NCBI GenBank assembly: GCA_030640565.1
Contig: DAOWJD010000017.1
Coordinates: 1-19,414, forward strand
DNA: 19,414 nt
Origin: Nanobdellota archaeon
Lineage (GTDB): Archaea; Nanobdellota; Nanobdellia; Pacearchaeales; GW2011-AR1
Direction of reading: 5' to 3'
Part shown: positions 5,256-12,524 of the stretch, piece by piece
How positions within the stretch are numbered: the stretch's first letter is position 1
Layout: the number at the start of each line of letters is the position of its first letter
Notes under the pieces: generated by a model
Databases searched by the model: none
Seen by the model: only the letters and a program-made list of their open reading frames with translations
What the model was told of the DNA's origin: nothing
Program-made: the position numbers and the translations under genes

Positions 5256-6632
5256 ATGCTTGAAAAACTAGGAGAAGTATTAAGAAAAGCAACAGACAAA
5301 ATAGCTAATGCTATATTCCTTGATAAAAATCTTGTAAACTCAATTATCAAAGATTTGCAAAGAGCACTAATTGAAGCAGATGTAAGTATTGTTCTCGTGA
5401 AAGAATTAAGTGATAAAATAAAAAAATCAGCTCTTGATGAAAGACTTAAAGGAGTTGAAAAGAAAGAGCACATTATCAAGCTCTTGCACGATGAATTAAC
5501 AGCAATACTTGGAGAGCACAAGCAACTGGAACTAAAAAAAGGAAAAAAAGAACAAAATAGGATAATGCTTTTAGGGCTTTATGGCGCTGGAAAAACAACA
5601 ACAACTGCAAAACTTGGAAACTATTTTTCTAAAAGAGGGAATAAGGTTGCCCTTGTTGGTCTTGATACCCATAGACATGCTGCAGCAGAACAACTGCAAC
5701 AGTTAGCAGAAAAACATAAACTTCCTTATTTTATAGATACTAAAGAAAAAAATCCTGTAAAAATATGGAAAAAATATGGAAAAGAGCTCAAAGAGTATAA
5801 TGTTGTTCTTATAGATACAGCTGGAAGGCATTCTTTTGATAAGTCCCTGGTAAATGAAATAAAATCTCTTGATAAAACAATAAAACCAACAGAAACAATT
5901 CTTGTGATGCCTGCAGATATTGGCCAAGCAGCGAAAAAACAATCTCAAGAATTCAAAGAAATCCTTGATATTTTAGGAGTAATAATTACAAGAATGGATT
6001 CTACAGCAAAAGGGGGTGGTGCATTAACAGCTTGCGCTGAAACAAAAGCACCTGTTTATTTTATAACAACAGGAGAAAAAATAAATGACCTAGAAGAGTT
6101 TAATCCAAAATCTTTCTTATCAAGACTCCTTGGTATGGGAGATATTGAAACTTTAATTGAAAAAATAAAATCTGTAACAGATGAGGGCAAACAGAAAAAA
6201 ATCCAGGAAAAAATAAAAGATGGAAATATCTCTCTTGAAGATGTTATAGAACAAGTAAAATCAATGGGCTCTATGGGTGGTTTTGATAAAATAAAATCAA
6301 TGATTCCTGGTTTTTCAAACGTGGAGAAAAAGATTCCTGAAAACCTTATAGAAAATCAAGAAGAAAAAATCAAAAAATGGGAACACATAATGAAATCAAT
6401 GACCAAGGAAGAAAGGGAAAACCCAGAATTACTGGAAAAACAAACTTCCAGGATTTCAAGAGTCGCGCAAGGAGCAGGAGTTCATAACAGTGATGTTCGT
6501 TCTCTTCTTAAACAATACAAACTTTTGAATGATATGATACAATCTGGAAGCGATTTGGACATGTCTCAAGGAATGAGCCAGAAACAATTACAAAAACTCG
6601 CTAAAAAATTCGGAAAAAAAATGAGGTTTTAG
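5256..6632 (+). CDS. Signal recognition particle protein SRP54 (Ffh)
   Basis: A 458-aa GTPase that recognises signal sequences and binds 7S RNA. It has an N domain (1-95), a G domain with P-loop GLYGAGKT (107-114), DTHRHAAAEQL (137-147), DTAGR (187-191), TRMD (245-248), KGGGAL (252-257) and the FITTGEK-x-x-DLEEF end (269-282). The methionine-rich M domain runs from about 297 and contains the RNA-binding helix SRISRVAQGAGVHNSDVRSL (398-417). Two family-invariant spots differ: the usual R-P-A-A reads RHAA, and the guanine-specificity TKxD reads TRMD. It heads an operon: the next gene starts 1 nt after its stop. Confidence 0.95.
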   Translation: MLEKLGEVLRKATDKIANAIFLDKNLVNSIIKDLQRALIEADVSIVLVKELSDKIKKSALDERLKGVEKKEHIIKLLHDELTAILGEHKQLELKKGKKEQNRIMLLGLYGAGKTTTTAKLGNYFSKRGNKVALVGLDTHRHAAAEQLQQLAEKHKLPYFIDTKEKNPVKIWKKYGKELKEYNVVLIDTAGRHSFDKSLVNEIKSLDKTIKPTETILVMPADIGQAAKKQSQEFKEILDILGVIITRMDSTAKGGGALTACAETKAPVYFITTGEKINDLEEFNPKSFLSRLLGMGDIETLIEKIKSVTDEGKQKKIQEKIKDGNISLEDVIEQVKSMGSMGGFDKIKSMIPGFSNVEKKIPENLIENQEEKIKKWEHIMKSMTKEERENPELLEKQTSRISRVAQGAGVHNSDVRSLLKQYKLLNDMIQSGSDLDMSQGMSQKQLQKLAKKFGKKMRF

Positions 6633-6633
6633 G

Positions 6634-6873
6634 ATGAAAAAAGAATCATGGAGAATGATAAGAATATTCATTGGAATACTTCTTTTAGTTATATTAGGGG
6701 CTTCTGTTATATTTGATATAATTTTTTATATAACTAAATGGTATCCTCACTTAATTTTAAGGATAATAATAATCTATTTATTTCTGGAAATACTTTTAAG
6801 ATTCACCTGGTTCGGTAAAGAATTTAAGAGTTTTATAAAAAACAAATTAAAAAAGAAAAAAAAGAAAAAATGA
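6634..6873 (+). CDS. Small two-helix membrane protein with polylysine tail
   Basis: A 79-aa protein with two predicted membrane helices (about residues 9-32 and 39-57) and a strongly basic end that finishes in seven lysines. I do not recognise it. Its ATG starts 1 nt after the SRP54 stop, with a GAGG just inside the SRP54 end, and its last bases overlap the VKOR start as ATGA (6870-6873), so it is translated within the operon. A basic cytosolic tail could touch ribosomal or 7S RNA at the membrane; that is speculation from context. Confidence 0.7.
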   Translation: MKKESWRMIRIFIGILLLVILGASVIFDIIFYITKWYPHLILRIIIIYLFLEILLRFTWFGKEFKSFIKNKLKKKKKKK

Positions 6874-7277
6874 ACCACAAAAAAAAATATATTATACTAC
6901 TGATAATTTTTATTCTGTGCTTTATAGCTTCTGCAATACTTTCTTTTATTCCGCCAGAAGAAGCATGCGGGGGAAGTGAGACTGGTTGTTACATTGTCAG
7001 CCAGTCAGAATACGCTCAAACAATTGGGATAAATAACTGCTATTTTGGATTAATTGCATTTTCTGTTTTAATAATTCTTACAATATGCCACGTCTTGAAA
7101 CCAAAAAAATACAAAAAACAACTGATTTTACTCGGACTAATCATTGGTTCTATCTTTGCACTTTATTTCATCTATCTTCAGCTAATCGTAATTAAAGCGT
7201 GCTGTCAGTTTTGTATGGTTGTTGACATTGGAACTTTATTAGGATTAGCAGTATTTTTATTCTGGAAAGAAAAATGA
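6870..7277 (+). CDS. Vitamin K epoxide reductase (VKOR) family disulfide-forming membrane protein
   Basis: A 135-aa four-helix membrane protein with the VKOR signature. The active CxxC is Cys112-Gln-Phe-Cys115 (CCQFCMVVD), near the start of the last helix. The extracytoplasmic loop holds Cys33 and Cys40 (ACGGSETGC), followed by the conserved Ser46-x-Tyr48 and the G-x-N region before helix 2. The family reoxidises a DsbA-like thiol partner using quinone, so it forms disulfides in exported proteins. No partner thioredoxin domain is fused here and none is visible nearby. It overlaps the neighbours on both sides by 4 nt (ATGA), which puts disulfide formation in one operon with the SRP targeting GTPase. 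Confidence 0.88.
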   Translation: MNHKKKYIILLIIFILCFIASAILSFIPPEEACGGSETGCYIVSQSEYAQTIGINNCYFGLIAFSVLIILTICHVLKPKKYKKQLILLGLIIGSIFALYFIYLQLIVIKACCQFCMVVDIGTLLGLAVFLFWKEK

Positions 7278-7918
7278 CAAAATTAAACATAATTCAGAAA
7301 GGTGCAGAAGCAAATATAATTAAGAGAAGGAACACTATTGAGAAAAGAAATTGGATAATAAAAGATAGGGTAAAAAAAGGCTACAGGATTCCTGAATTAG
7401 ATATGAAAATAAGATGGAAAAGAACAAAGTCAGAAGCAAAACTTCTAGAAAAAGCATCTAAAGTAATCAACTGTCCCACTCCTTTTCTTCAACCATTAAT
7501 AAAAAATTCTTCTAAATTAAAAATGCCTTTTATAGACGGAAAAAAGCTTTCTGATTATCTCGATAAATTTCCACTAAAAAAACAAAAAGAAGTTTGTAAA
7601 CTAATTGGAGAGAGCACTGCAAAACTTCATGATGCAGATATAATCCACGGAGACCTCACAACATCTAATATGATTTTGAAAAACAACAAAATCTATTTCA
7701 TAGATTTTGGTCTTGGATTCATCAGCCATAAGTTTGAAGACAAAGCAGTTGACCTGCACTTATTAAAACAAGCTCTTGAAGCAAAACACTTCAAAAACTG
7801 GCAAACACTTTTCAAAGAAGTTCTTAAAGGATATTCGAAATCCAAGAGTCATAAAACTGTTCTTGAAAGATTAAACAAGGTAGAAAAAAGAGGGAGATAT
7901 AAAAAGAAACCCTTATAA
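7274..7918 (+). CDS. KEOPS kinase/ATPase Bud32
   Basis: A 214-aa small protein-kinase-like ATPase. It has an early GAEA segment (10-13) in place of a glycine-rich loop, Lys30, Glu54 (SEAKLL), the catalytic HGDLTTSN (125-132), and IDFGLG (143-148) for the metal. It ends in the basic tail KRGRYKKKPL, which in Bud32 is needed for function. With Kae1, Pcc1 and Cgi121 it makes the t6A modification at tRNA position 37. The Kae1 gene, often fused to Bud32 in archaea, is not in this window. It is the last gene of the SRP54 operon, and its stop codon overlaps the TATA box of the tRNA-Gln gene. Confidence 0.9.
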   Translation: MTKLNIIQKGAEANIIKRRNTIEKRNWIIKDRVKKGYRIPELDMKIRWKRTKSEAKLLEKASKVINCPTPFLQPLIKNSSKLKMPFIDGKKLSDYLDKFPLKKQKEVCKLIGESTAKLHDADIIHGDLTTSNMILKNNKIYFIDFGLGFISHKFEDKAVDLHLLKQALEAKHFKNWQTLFKEVLKGYSKSKSHKTVLERLNKVEKRGRYKKKPL

Positions 7919-7920
7919 AT
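7913..7920 (+). promoter_or_regulatory. TATA box of tRNA-Gln, overlapping the Bud32 stop codon
   Basis: TTATAAAT lies about 26 nt before an expected start near 7942, about 9 nt ahead of the mature tRNA 5' end. The TAA stop of Bud32 (7916-7918) is part of it. Confidence 0.6.
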
Positions 7921-7950
7921 CGTTAGTCGCTTTTTTTCTTGTTGTCTTAC

Positions 7951-8023
7951 AGCCCTGTAGTACAGCGGTCAAGTATGCAAGGTTTTGGACCTTGTGACCC
8001 AGGTTCGAATCCTGGCAGGGCTA
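7951..8023 (+). tRNA. tRNA-Gln (anticodon UUG)
   Basis: A full cloverleaf is visible. The acceptor stem AGCCCTG pairs with CAGGGCT (8016-8022), with discriminator A at 8023. The D stem is GTAC/GTAT (7960-7963, 7973-7976). The anticodon stem CAAGG/CCTTG (7978-7982, 7990-7994) holds the loop TTTTGGA with anticodon TTG at 7985-7987. A 4-nt variable loop follows, then the T stem CCAGG/CCTGG (7999-8003, 8011-8015) with loop TTCGAAT. There is no intron and CCA is not encoded. In archaea this tRNA is normally charged with Glu and then amidated by GatDE. Confidence 0.95.
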
Positions 8024-8028
8024 TTTTT
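8024..8028 (+). terminator. Oligo-T terminator of tRNA-Gln
   Basis: TTTTT follows the discriminator base directly, as is usual for archaeal tRNA genes. Confidence 0.55.
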
Positions 8029-8043
8029 ATAAAACACCCATAT

Positions 8044-8052
8044 CTTTAAAAA
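8044..8052 (+). promoter_or_regulatory. TATA-like box of the 127-aa gene
   Basis: CTTTAAAAA is centred about 26 nt before the ATG at 8074, supporting that start and a leaderless mRNA. Confidence 0.5.
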
Positions 8053-8073
8053 GAAGATTAATAAAAGAAAATC

Positions 8074-8457
8074 ATGGAAAGATACTTTTTACTTAAATCT
8101 CTGAAAGGACCAAAAGATCAAGCAGGTATAGTTTTAAGATCTACTTCACAAGGGCTTCTTGAAGATTTAACAGGAATGACGTCCTTAAAAAAAACAAAAG
8201 AAAATCAATATAGCATAAATATAGATATGATTATATATGGTCAAGAGAAAAGACAAAAAGAAATTGTTATATTAACAGTTTTGGATGATGCTGAAATTAA
8301 AATCCATAAACAAAAAGATTATTCAATACTCTTAGAAAAAATAAATAAAACAAAGGCTGAAGAGATTAAAGATGAATTTGACCTATTAAGAATGAAACCG
8401 CAAGGAAGAATAAGGGCCTCAATACCTAAGCATTTAGATATAGGCTATTTCTTATAA
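8074..8457 (+). CDS. Hypothetical protein, 127 aa
   Basis: A soluble 127-aa protein that I do not recognise. There is no signal peptide, membrane helix, cysteine or known catalytic motif. The first 75 residues alternate beta-like segments (RYFLLKSL, QYSINIDMIIYG, KEIVILTVLD). Then come a helix (about residues 95-108) and a basic end (MKPQGRIRASIPKHLDIGYF). The promoter and intact frame argue for a real gene. It is convergent with the MinD/ParA gene, with only 2 bp between the two stop codons. Confidence 0.6.
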   Translation: MERYFLLKSLKGPKDQAGIVLRSTSQGLLEDLTGMTSLKKTKENQYSINIDMIIYGQEKRQKEIVILTVLDDAEIKIHKQKDYSILLEKINKTKAEEIKDEFDLLRMKPQGRIRASIPKHLDIGYFL

Positions 8458-8459
8458 AT

Positions 8460-9260
8460 TTAATCATCAAGAACCCTTTTATAAAAAATCTCTCTATTAA
8501 TCTCTTGTCTTTTTGGTGTGATTTTTCTAGAGAGTTTTGCAAATTTTGTTTGTTTGTATTTTTGGCCAACTAAAACACCTGCTAATTTTTTATATTCAGT
8601 ACTTCCTTTTGATTTTGGCTTATGACTTGTATAAGGCTTCATATTTGAAAGAGATTTTAAAACACCTGTATCATAAGGAATAACTGCAAGCACAGGCACG
8701 TCCAGGGTTTCTTCAACATCTTCCAAAGAAATTTCAAAATTTTTATTGTGAACTTTGTTAAGAATCAATCCAGATATAGGGGTTCCTCTTTGTTTTGCAA
8801 GTTTTATAGCTTTGATTGTTGCGCTTAATGTCGGGTGGTCAGGTGTTGTAACAACAAAAATCTCATCAGATGCAAGCATAACTGCAAGAGTTTCCTCATT
8901 TAATGAAGGAGAGGAATCAATTAAAATAATATCATAAGATCTTTTCAAACCCTTAATTTTATCTTTTAATTTTAAAGGGTTAACTTCTATTCTTTCAAAA
9001 ATAGAGGCTGGCATTACATGAAATCCCTCTTCATATTCATAAATTGCTTCTTTTGTATTCGCTGTTCTATTAAGAACATGATGAAGTGTTTTTTCCATAT
9101 CCACTATATTCAGGTGAAGACCAAGACTTGGAGAAGAAAGATTTCCATCAATTAAAAGAACTTTTTTTCCAAATTCTGAAAGTGCAGAACCCAAGGATGC
9201 GACAACACTTGTTTTTCCAACACCTCCCTTTAAACTTACTATGCCTATGGTTTTGCCCAT
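8460..9260 (-). CDS. MinD/ParA-family ATPase
   Basis: A 266-aa deviant-Walker P-loop ATPase. It has KGGVGKT (11-17) with the signature first Lys11, then the A' segment LLIDGNLSSPSLGLHL (35-50), Walker B LIDSSP (113-118), and a LILNKVHNKN-like adenine-binding segment (about 165-175). It fits the archaeal MinD-like group, which positions membrane or chromosome cargo and makes ATP-dependent dimers. The usual C-terminal amphipathic membrane-targeting helix of MinD is not obvious. Instead the end (about 230-266) is basic and polar. No ParB or MinE-like partner lies beside it, so its cargo is unknown. Confidence 0.85.
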   Translation of the reverse strand: MGKTIGIVSLKGGVGKTSVVASLGSALSEFGKKVLLIDGNLSSPSLGLHLNIVDMEKTLHHVLNRTANTKEAIYEYEEGFHVMPASIFERIEVNPLKLKDKIKGLKRSYDIILIDSSPSLNEETLAVMLASDEIFVVTTPDHPTLSATIKAIKLAKQRGTPISGLILNKVHNKNFEISLEDVEETLDVPVLAVIPYDTGVLKSLSNMKPYTSHKPKSKGSTEYKKLAGVLVGQKYKQTKFAKLSRKITPKRQEINREIFYKRVLDD

Positions 9261-9280
9261 AAGAAATATAAAACTTTGAT

Positions 9281-9290
9281 GTTTAAAATC
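9281..9290 (-). promoter_or_regulatory. TATA box of the MinD/ParA gene
   Basis: The minus strand reads GATTTTAAAC, centred about 26 nt before the ATG at 9260. Confidence 0.5.
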
Positions 9291-9307
9291 TTTTAGTTAC
9301 ACATAAA

Positions 9308-9317
9308 GTTTAAAAAC
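9308..9317 (+). promoter_or_regulatory. TATA box of the uS15-nuclease unit
   Basis: GTTTAAAAAC is centred about 26 nt before the uS15 ATG at 9338. It is separate from the leftward box at 9281-9290, so here two divergent genes use two boxes. Confidence 0.55.
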
Positions 9318-9337
9318 AAACCTCTTCATTTAATAAA

Positions 9338-9676
9338 ATGCCAAAAAAATCAGAAGCAGAATCTTCTAAAAAACTTTCTCAAGAAGAATTTGAGAAAAAA
9401 GTCATAGAACTTGCAGGTAAGGGTTTTACAAGTGAGAAAATCGGTGAAAAACTCAGAAAGCAAGGAATCCATCCAAAAGAATATAATAAAAAAATCTCAA
9501 AAATACTTAATGAAAAAAATAAGTACATAAATCCTGATATGAAAAATATTGAAGAAAAACTTGAAAAAATAAAAAAGCATTATGCAAAACATAAACAAGA
9601 TAAAAGAGCAATGAGAGAAAAAGACAGAATATTTGCAAAGTTGAGAAAAACCAAAAAGTATCATAAAGTAATTTAA
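9338..9676 (+). CDS. rps15: Small ribosomal subunit protein uS15, shortened archaeal form
   Basis: A 112-aa protein with the archaeal S15 layout. The N-terminal helical extension is LSQEEFEKKVIELAGKGFTS (about 13-32), then EKIGEKLRKQGIHPKEYNKK (33-52). The core includes HYAKHKQDKRAMREKDRIFA (about 80-99), which matches the family H-x-x-x-x-x-D-x-x-x-x-x-x-L pattern only loosely, and a basic KLRKTKKYHKV end. Archaeal S15 proteins are usually near 150 aa. Both the far N-terminus (S-x-P-x-W-V) and the C-terminal tail after the last helix are missing. The following gene, a DHH nuclease, is its usual archaeal neighbour, which supports the call. Confidence 0.85.
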   Translation: MPKKSEAESSKKLSQEEFEKKVIELAGKGFTSEKIGEKLRKQGIHPKEYNKKISKILNEKNKYINPDMKNIEEKLEKIKKHYAKHKQDKRAMREKDRIFAKLRKTKKYHKVI

Positions 9677-9687
9677 TTGAATTTAAA

Positions 9688-11019
9688 ATGGAAAAAAAAG
9701 AGGATTCTTTAGAAAAAGAAATAAAAGCTAAGACAAAAGAGTTTCTCAAAAAATCAGAAAATAAAGAAATACTCTTGATTAGTCACTTTGATACCGACGG
9801 AATAACTTCTGCCGCAATAATGATTCAGGCTCTGGAGAAATTAGATAAAAGATTCTCTGTAAAAATTGTGAAATATTTAGAAGAAGAAATGATTTATGAT
9901 TTACCAAAAAACAAACTCATTCTTTTTTTAGATCTTGCTTCAGGAAGTCTTGATTATATTAAAAAAGCTGGTCTAAAGAATGTTTTCATAATAGACCATC
10001 ATGAAATTGTTCAAAAAATACCAGATAATGTAGCCATCTTAAATCCAATACTTACCAGCAAGGAAAAAATAAGCAGTGCAGGACTTGTATACTTATTTTG
10101 TAAGGAAATTAATCCTGAAAATAAAAGATTTGCAAAACTAGCTGTTTTAGGAATGATTGGAGATATTATGGAAGAGTCTATAGAAAATCTTGGTGTGATA
10201 GAAGAAGGAGATATAAAAAAGAAAAAAGGTATTATGATTTATTCTTCAACAAGACCAATCAATAGGGCTCTTGAATATTGCTCACAACCATATATCCCGG
10301 GAGTTACAGGTAATTTTAAAGGGGTTCTGGAAATTTTAAGGGAAATTGGAATCGAACCATCAAATGGGAAATATAAGAGTTTAATAGAATTAAATGACGA
10401 AGAAACAAAAAAACTTGTGACCGCGATAATGTTAAGAAATCCTCAAGCGAAAAACAAAGATTTGATAGGAAATATATTTCTTTTGAAATTTTTTAATAAA
10501 TTAGAAGATGCAAGGGAATTAAGTGCGATGATTAATGCATGCTCAAGATTTGGTGAAAGTGGTACAGCTTTGCGATTTTGTATGGAAGTTCTCGGTTCAA
10601 GAAAAGAAGCTGAAGAAATTCATGTAAAACATAAACAACACCTTATATCTGGACTTAAATTCGTTTCAAAGGCAGAAAAAATCCAGGGCAAGGGTTTTGT
10701 AATTATCAACACAAGAGATAATATAAAAGACACAATAATCGGAACAATCACAAGCATTCTTTCAAAATCACCTCTTTACGAAGAAGGCACAATTATAACA
10801 ACCATGGCTTATTACGAAGATAAGATAAAAGTTTCTTCAAGAAATGTAGGGATGAATAAAAGAAATGTCAGAGAAATATTAGATTTAGTAATTAAAGAAA
10901 TAGGTGGAGAGGTTGGGGGTCACGAGTCTGCTGCAGGATGCATGATAGCCAGAGATAAAGAAAAAAGATTCATTGATCTTTTAAAGAAGAATTTTGAAAT
11001 TGAATTAGTGAAGATTTAA
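9688..11019 (+). CDS. DHH-family nuclease/phosphoesterase, archaeal RecJ-like (GAN type)
   Basis: A 443-aa DHH-DHHA1 protein. Metal-binding motifs are SHFDTDGITS (32-41, Asp35 and Asp37), LFLDLASG (79-86), IIDHHE (101-106) and GMIGDI (155-160, Asp159). The C-terminal DHHA1 domain has GGHESAAG (410-417). These all look intact, so it should be active. Archaeal homologues next to rps15 include GAN, a 5'-3' single-strand DNA exonuclease that binds Gins51, and RNA-directed relatives; sequence alone does not separate them. It lies 11 nt after uS15 in the same unit. Gins51 is encoded at 582-1136. Confidence 0.88.
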   Translation: MEKKEDSLEKEIKAKTKEFLKKSENKEILLISHFDTDGITSAAIMIQALEKLDKRFSVKIVKYLEEEMIYDLPKNKLILFLDLASGSLDYIKKAGLKNVFIIDHHEIVQKIPDNVAILNPILTSKEKISSAGLVYLFCKEINPENKRFAKLAVLGMIGDIMEESIENLGVIEEGDIKKKKGIMIYSSTRPINRALEYCSQPYIPGVTGNFKGVLEILREIGIEPSNGKYKSLIELNDEETKKLVTAIMLRNPQAKNKDLIGNIFLLKFFNKLEDARELSAMINACSRFGESGTALRFCMEVLGSRKEAEEIHVKHKQHLISGLKFVSKAEKIQGKGFVIINTRDNIKDTIIGTITSILSKSPLYEEGTIITTMAYYEDKIKVSSRNVGMNKRNVREILDLVIKEIGGEVGGHESAAGCMIARDKEKRFIDLLKKNFEIELVKI

Positions 11020-11037
11020 TTATATTCAAGTATAATT

Positions 11038-11048
11038 ATTATTAAAAA
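11038..11048 (+). promoter_or_regulatory. TATA-like box of the HAD nucleotidase gene
   Basis: TTATTAAAAAC is centred about 26 nt before the ATG at 11070. Confidence 0.45.
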
Positions 11049-11069
11049 CTCTGTTTTTATAGGAAATTT

Positions 11070-11663
11070 ATGGCTAAAATAGAAGATATCGCTCTTTTTG
11101 ATTTGGATGGAACTTTGTGCGATTATGATAAGGATCTATTAGAAAAACTTGAAGAATTAAGGTCTCCTAAAGAACCACACCTTTCTTCCATGAGGAATGC
11201 TCCACCCTACATAAAAAAAAGAGTAGATATGATTAGAGCATCAGAAGAATGGTGGAAAAATCTCCCAAGGTTTCAATTAGGATGGGATATTTTAAATGTA
11301 GCAAAAAATTTTAATTACAGAATAATGATCCTAACCCAAGGACCAAGAAAAAATCCTTCTGCCTGGTCAGGTAAGAAAAAATGGATAGACAAAAATCTCG
11401 GAGAAGACGTTGATGTAACAATGACAAGAGATAAAGGAATTGTATATGGAAAAGTCTTGGTTGATGATTTTCCAGGTTATATTGAAAAATGGCTTGAATG
11501 GAGAACTAGGGGAGTAGTAATTATGCCTGCAAATGAATCAAATCAAAATTTCACCCATCCACATGTAATAAGATATGATGGAACAAATATAAATCACGTA
11601 AAGAATGCATTAAGATTAGCAAAGAAAAGGAGATTTAAAGAACCATTGGATTTAGACACTTAA
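11070..11663 (+). CDS. HAD-superfamily 5'(3')-nucleotidase-like protein (NT5C type)
   Basis: A 197-aa HAD hydrolase. Motif I is FDLDGTL (10-16, nucleophile Asp11 and acid Asp13). The cap region between includes ASEEWWKNLPRFQLGWDIL (57-75), typical of the NT5C-like deoxyribonucleotidase branch. Motif II is ILTQG (87-91, Thr89), a lysine of motif III is likely Lys128, and motif IV is VDDFP (131-135). The segment GPRKNPSAWSGKKKWIDKNL (91-110) follows motif II as in that branch. It probably dephosphorylates a nucleoside monophosphate; the substrate cannot be read from sequence. It stands on its own promoter, between the nuclease and aIF2-alpha genes. Confidence 0.75.
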   Translation: MAKIEDIALFDLDGTLCDYDKDLLEKLEELRSPKEPHLSSMRNAPPYIKKRVDMIRASEEWWKNLPRFQLGWDILNVAKNFNYRIMILTQGPRKNPSAWSGKKKWIDKNLGEDVDVTMTRDKGIVYGKVLVDDFPGYIEKWLEWRTRGVVIMPANESNQNFTHPHVIRYDGTNINHVKNALRLAKKRRFKEPLDLDT

Positions 11664-11669
11664 GATAAG

Positions 11670-11677
11670 TTTAAAAC
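11670..11677 (+). promoter_or_regulatory. TATA box of the aIF2-alpha gene
   Basis: TTTAAAAC is centred about 26 nt before the ATG at 11699, only a few bases after the preceding stop codon. Confidence 0.55.
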
Positions 11678-11698
11678 CACAATTTTTCTTGGTAAAAT

Positions 11699-12412
11699 AT
11701 GATCACAAATATCGAAGAAGGAGACATCGTCTTATGTACTGTAGACAGAATAATAGGAACTAATGTATTTGTAAAAATAGAAGATAATGGGGAAGGATGC
11801 ATTGTTTTCAGTGAAGTTGCTCCAGGAAGAATCAGAAACATAAGGAATTATATTATTCCAAAGAAAAAAATAGTCTGTAAGGTTTTGAGAATATCTGGAG
11901 ATAGAATTGATTTATCTCTTAGACGAGTAACCCAAAAAGAACAGAAAGAAATCAGAGAAAAAGATAAGCAAGAGAAAAGTTATGAAAAAATATTAAAAAG
12001 TGTTCTTGGTGAAGAACAAGGAAAGAAAATAATCGAAGAAATCTCAAAAAAGAATAAAATTTACGACTTTTTACAAAGCGCAAAAGAAAATTCCAAGGAG
12101 CTTGAAAAATTAGTGGACAAAGAAAATGTAAAAAAAATTATTGATATACTAAAAGCTCAAAAACAAAAGAAAACTATTTTGAAAAAAGAGATTTCTCTAA
12201 CTACTACAGAACCCAATGGTATTGAATTAATTAAGGATCTTCTTGGAATGATAAAGGAAACAGAAGTAAAATATATTTCATCTGGAAAATATTCTTTAAA
12301 AAAAGAATCAGAAGACATAAAAAAAACCGACCATGAACTAAAAGATACACTTATAAAACTAGAGAAAGAAGCTAAAAAGAAAAAGGTGGAATTCAGCGTT
12401 ATAAAGAAATAA
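11699..12412 (+). CDS. Translation initiation factor 2 subunit alpha (aIF2-alpha)
   Basis: A 237-aa protein. The N-terminal S1 OB domain (about 4-78) is highly typical: GDIVLCTVDRIIGTNVFVKI, then GCIVFSEVAPGRIRNIRNYI, then IVCKVLRISGDRIDLSLRRV. A helical domain (about 85-165) and an alpha-beta domain (about 166-237, ISLTTTEPNGIELIKDLLGM and on) follow, the last of which contacts aIF2-gamma. The total is about 25-35 aa shorter than usual, mostly from the helical region and the C-terminus. It helps bring initiator Met-tRNA to the ribosome. Its usual archaeal neighbour Nop10 is present, but a Nudix gene lies between them. Confidence 0.93.
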   Translation: MITNIEEGDIVLCTVDRIIGTNVFVKIEDNGEGCIVFSEVAPGRIRNIRNYIIPKKKIVCKVLRISGDRIDLSLRRVTQKEQKEIREKDKQEKSYEKILKSVLGEEQGKKIIEEISKKNKIYDFLQSAKENSKELEKLVDKENVKKIIDILKAQKQKKTILKKEISLTTTEPNGIELIKDLLGMIKETEVKYISSGKYSLKKESEDIKKTDHELKDTLIKLEKEAKKKKVEFSVIKK

Positions 12413-12495
12413 AATACGTGGTATAATGATAGTATTCTGAAGAAGTAAAAATAAATTATTTTTTTAATTAATTGGGTGAATGCGTTTTCATAAGG

Positions 12496-12503
12496 TTTAA
12501 AAA
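12496..12503 (+). promoter_or_regulatory. TATA box of the Nudix gene
   Basis: TTTAAAAA is centred 26 nt before the ATG at 12525, which decides for that start over the in-frame ATG at 12531. Confidence 0.5.
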
Positions 12504-12524
12504 CGTGGTTTTTTATGGAAAGTT

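Noticed and set aside
12515..12517. ATG just upstream of the Nudix start as an alternative
   Set aside because: It is out of frame with the Nudix gene and meets a stop after seven codons.
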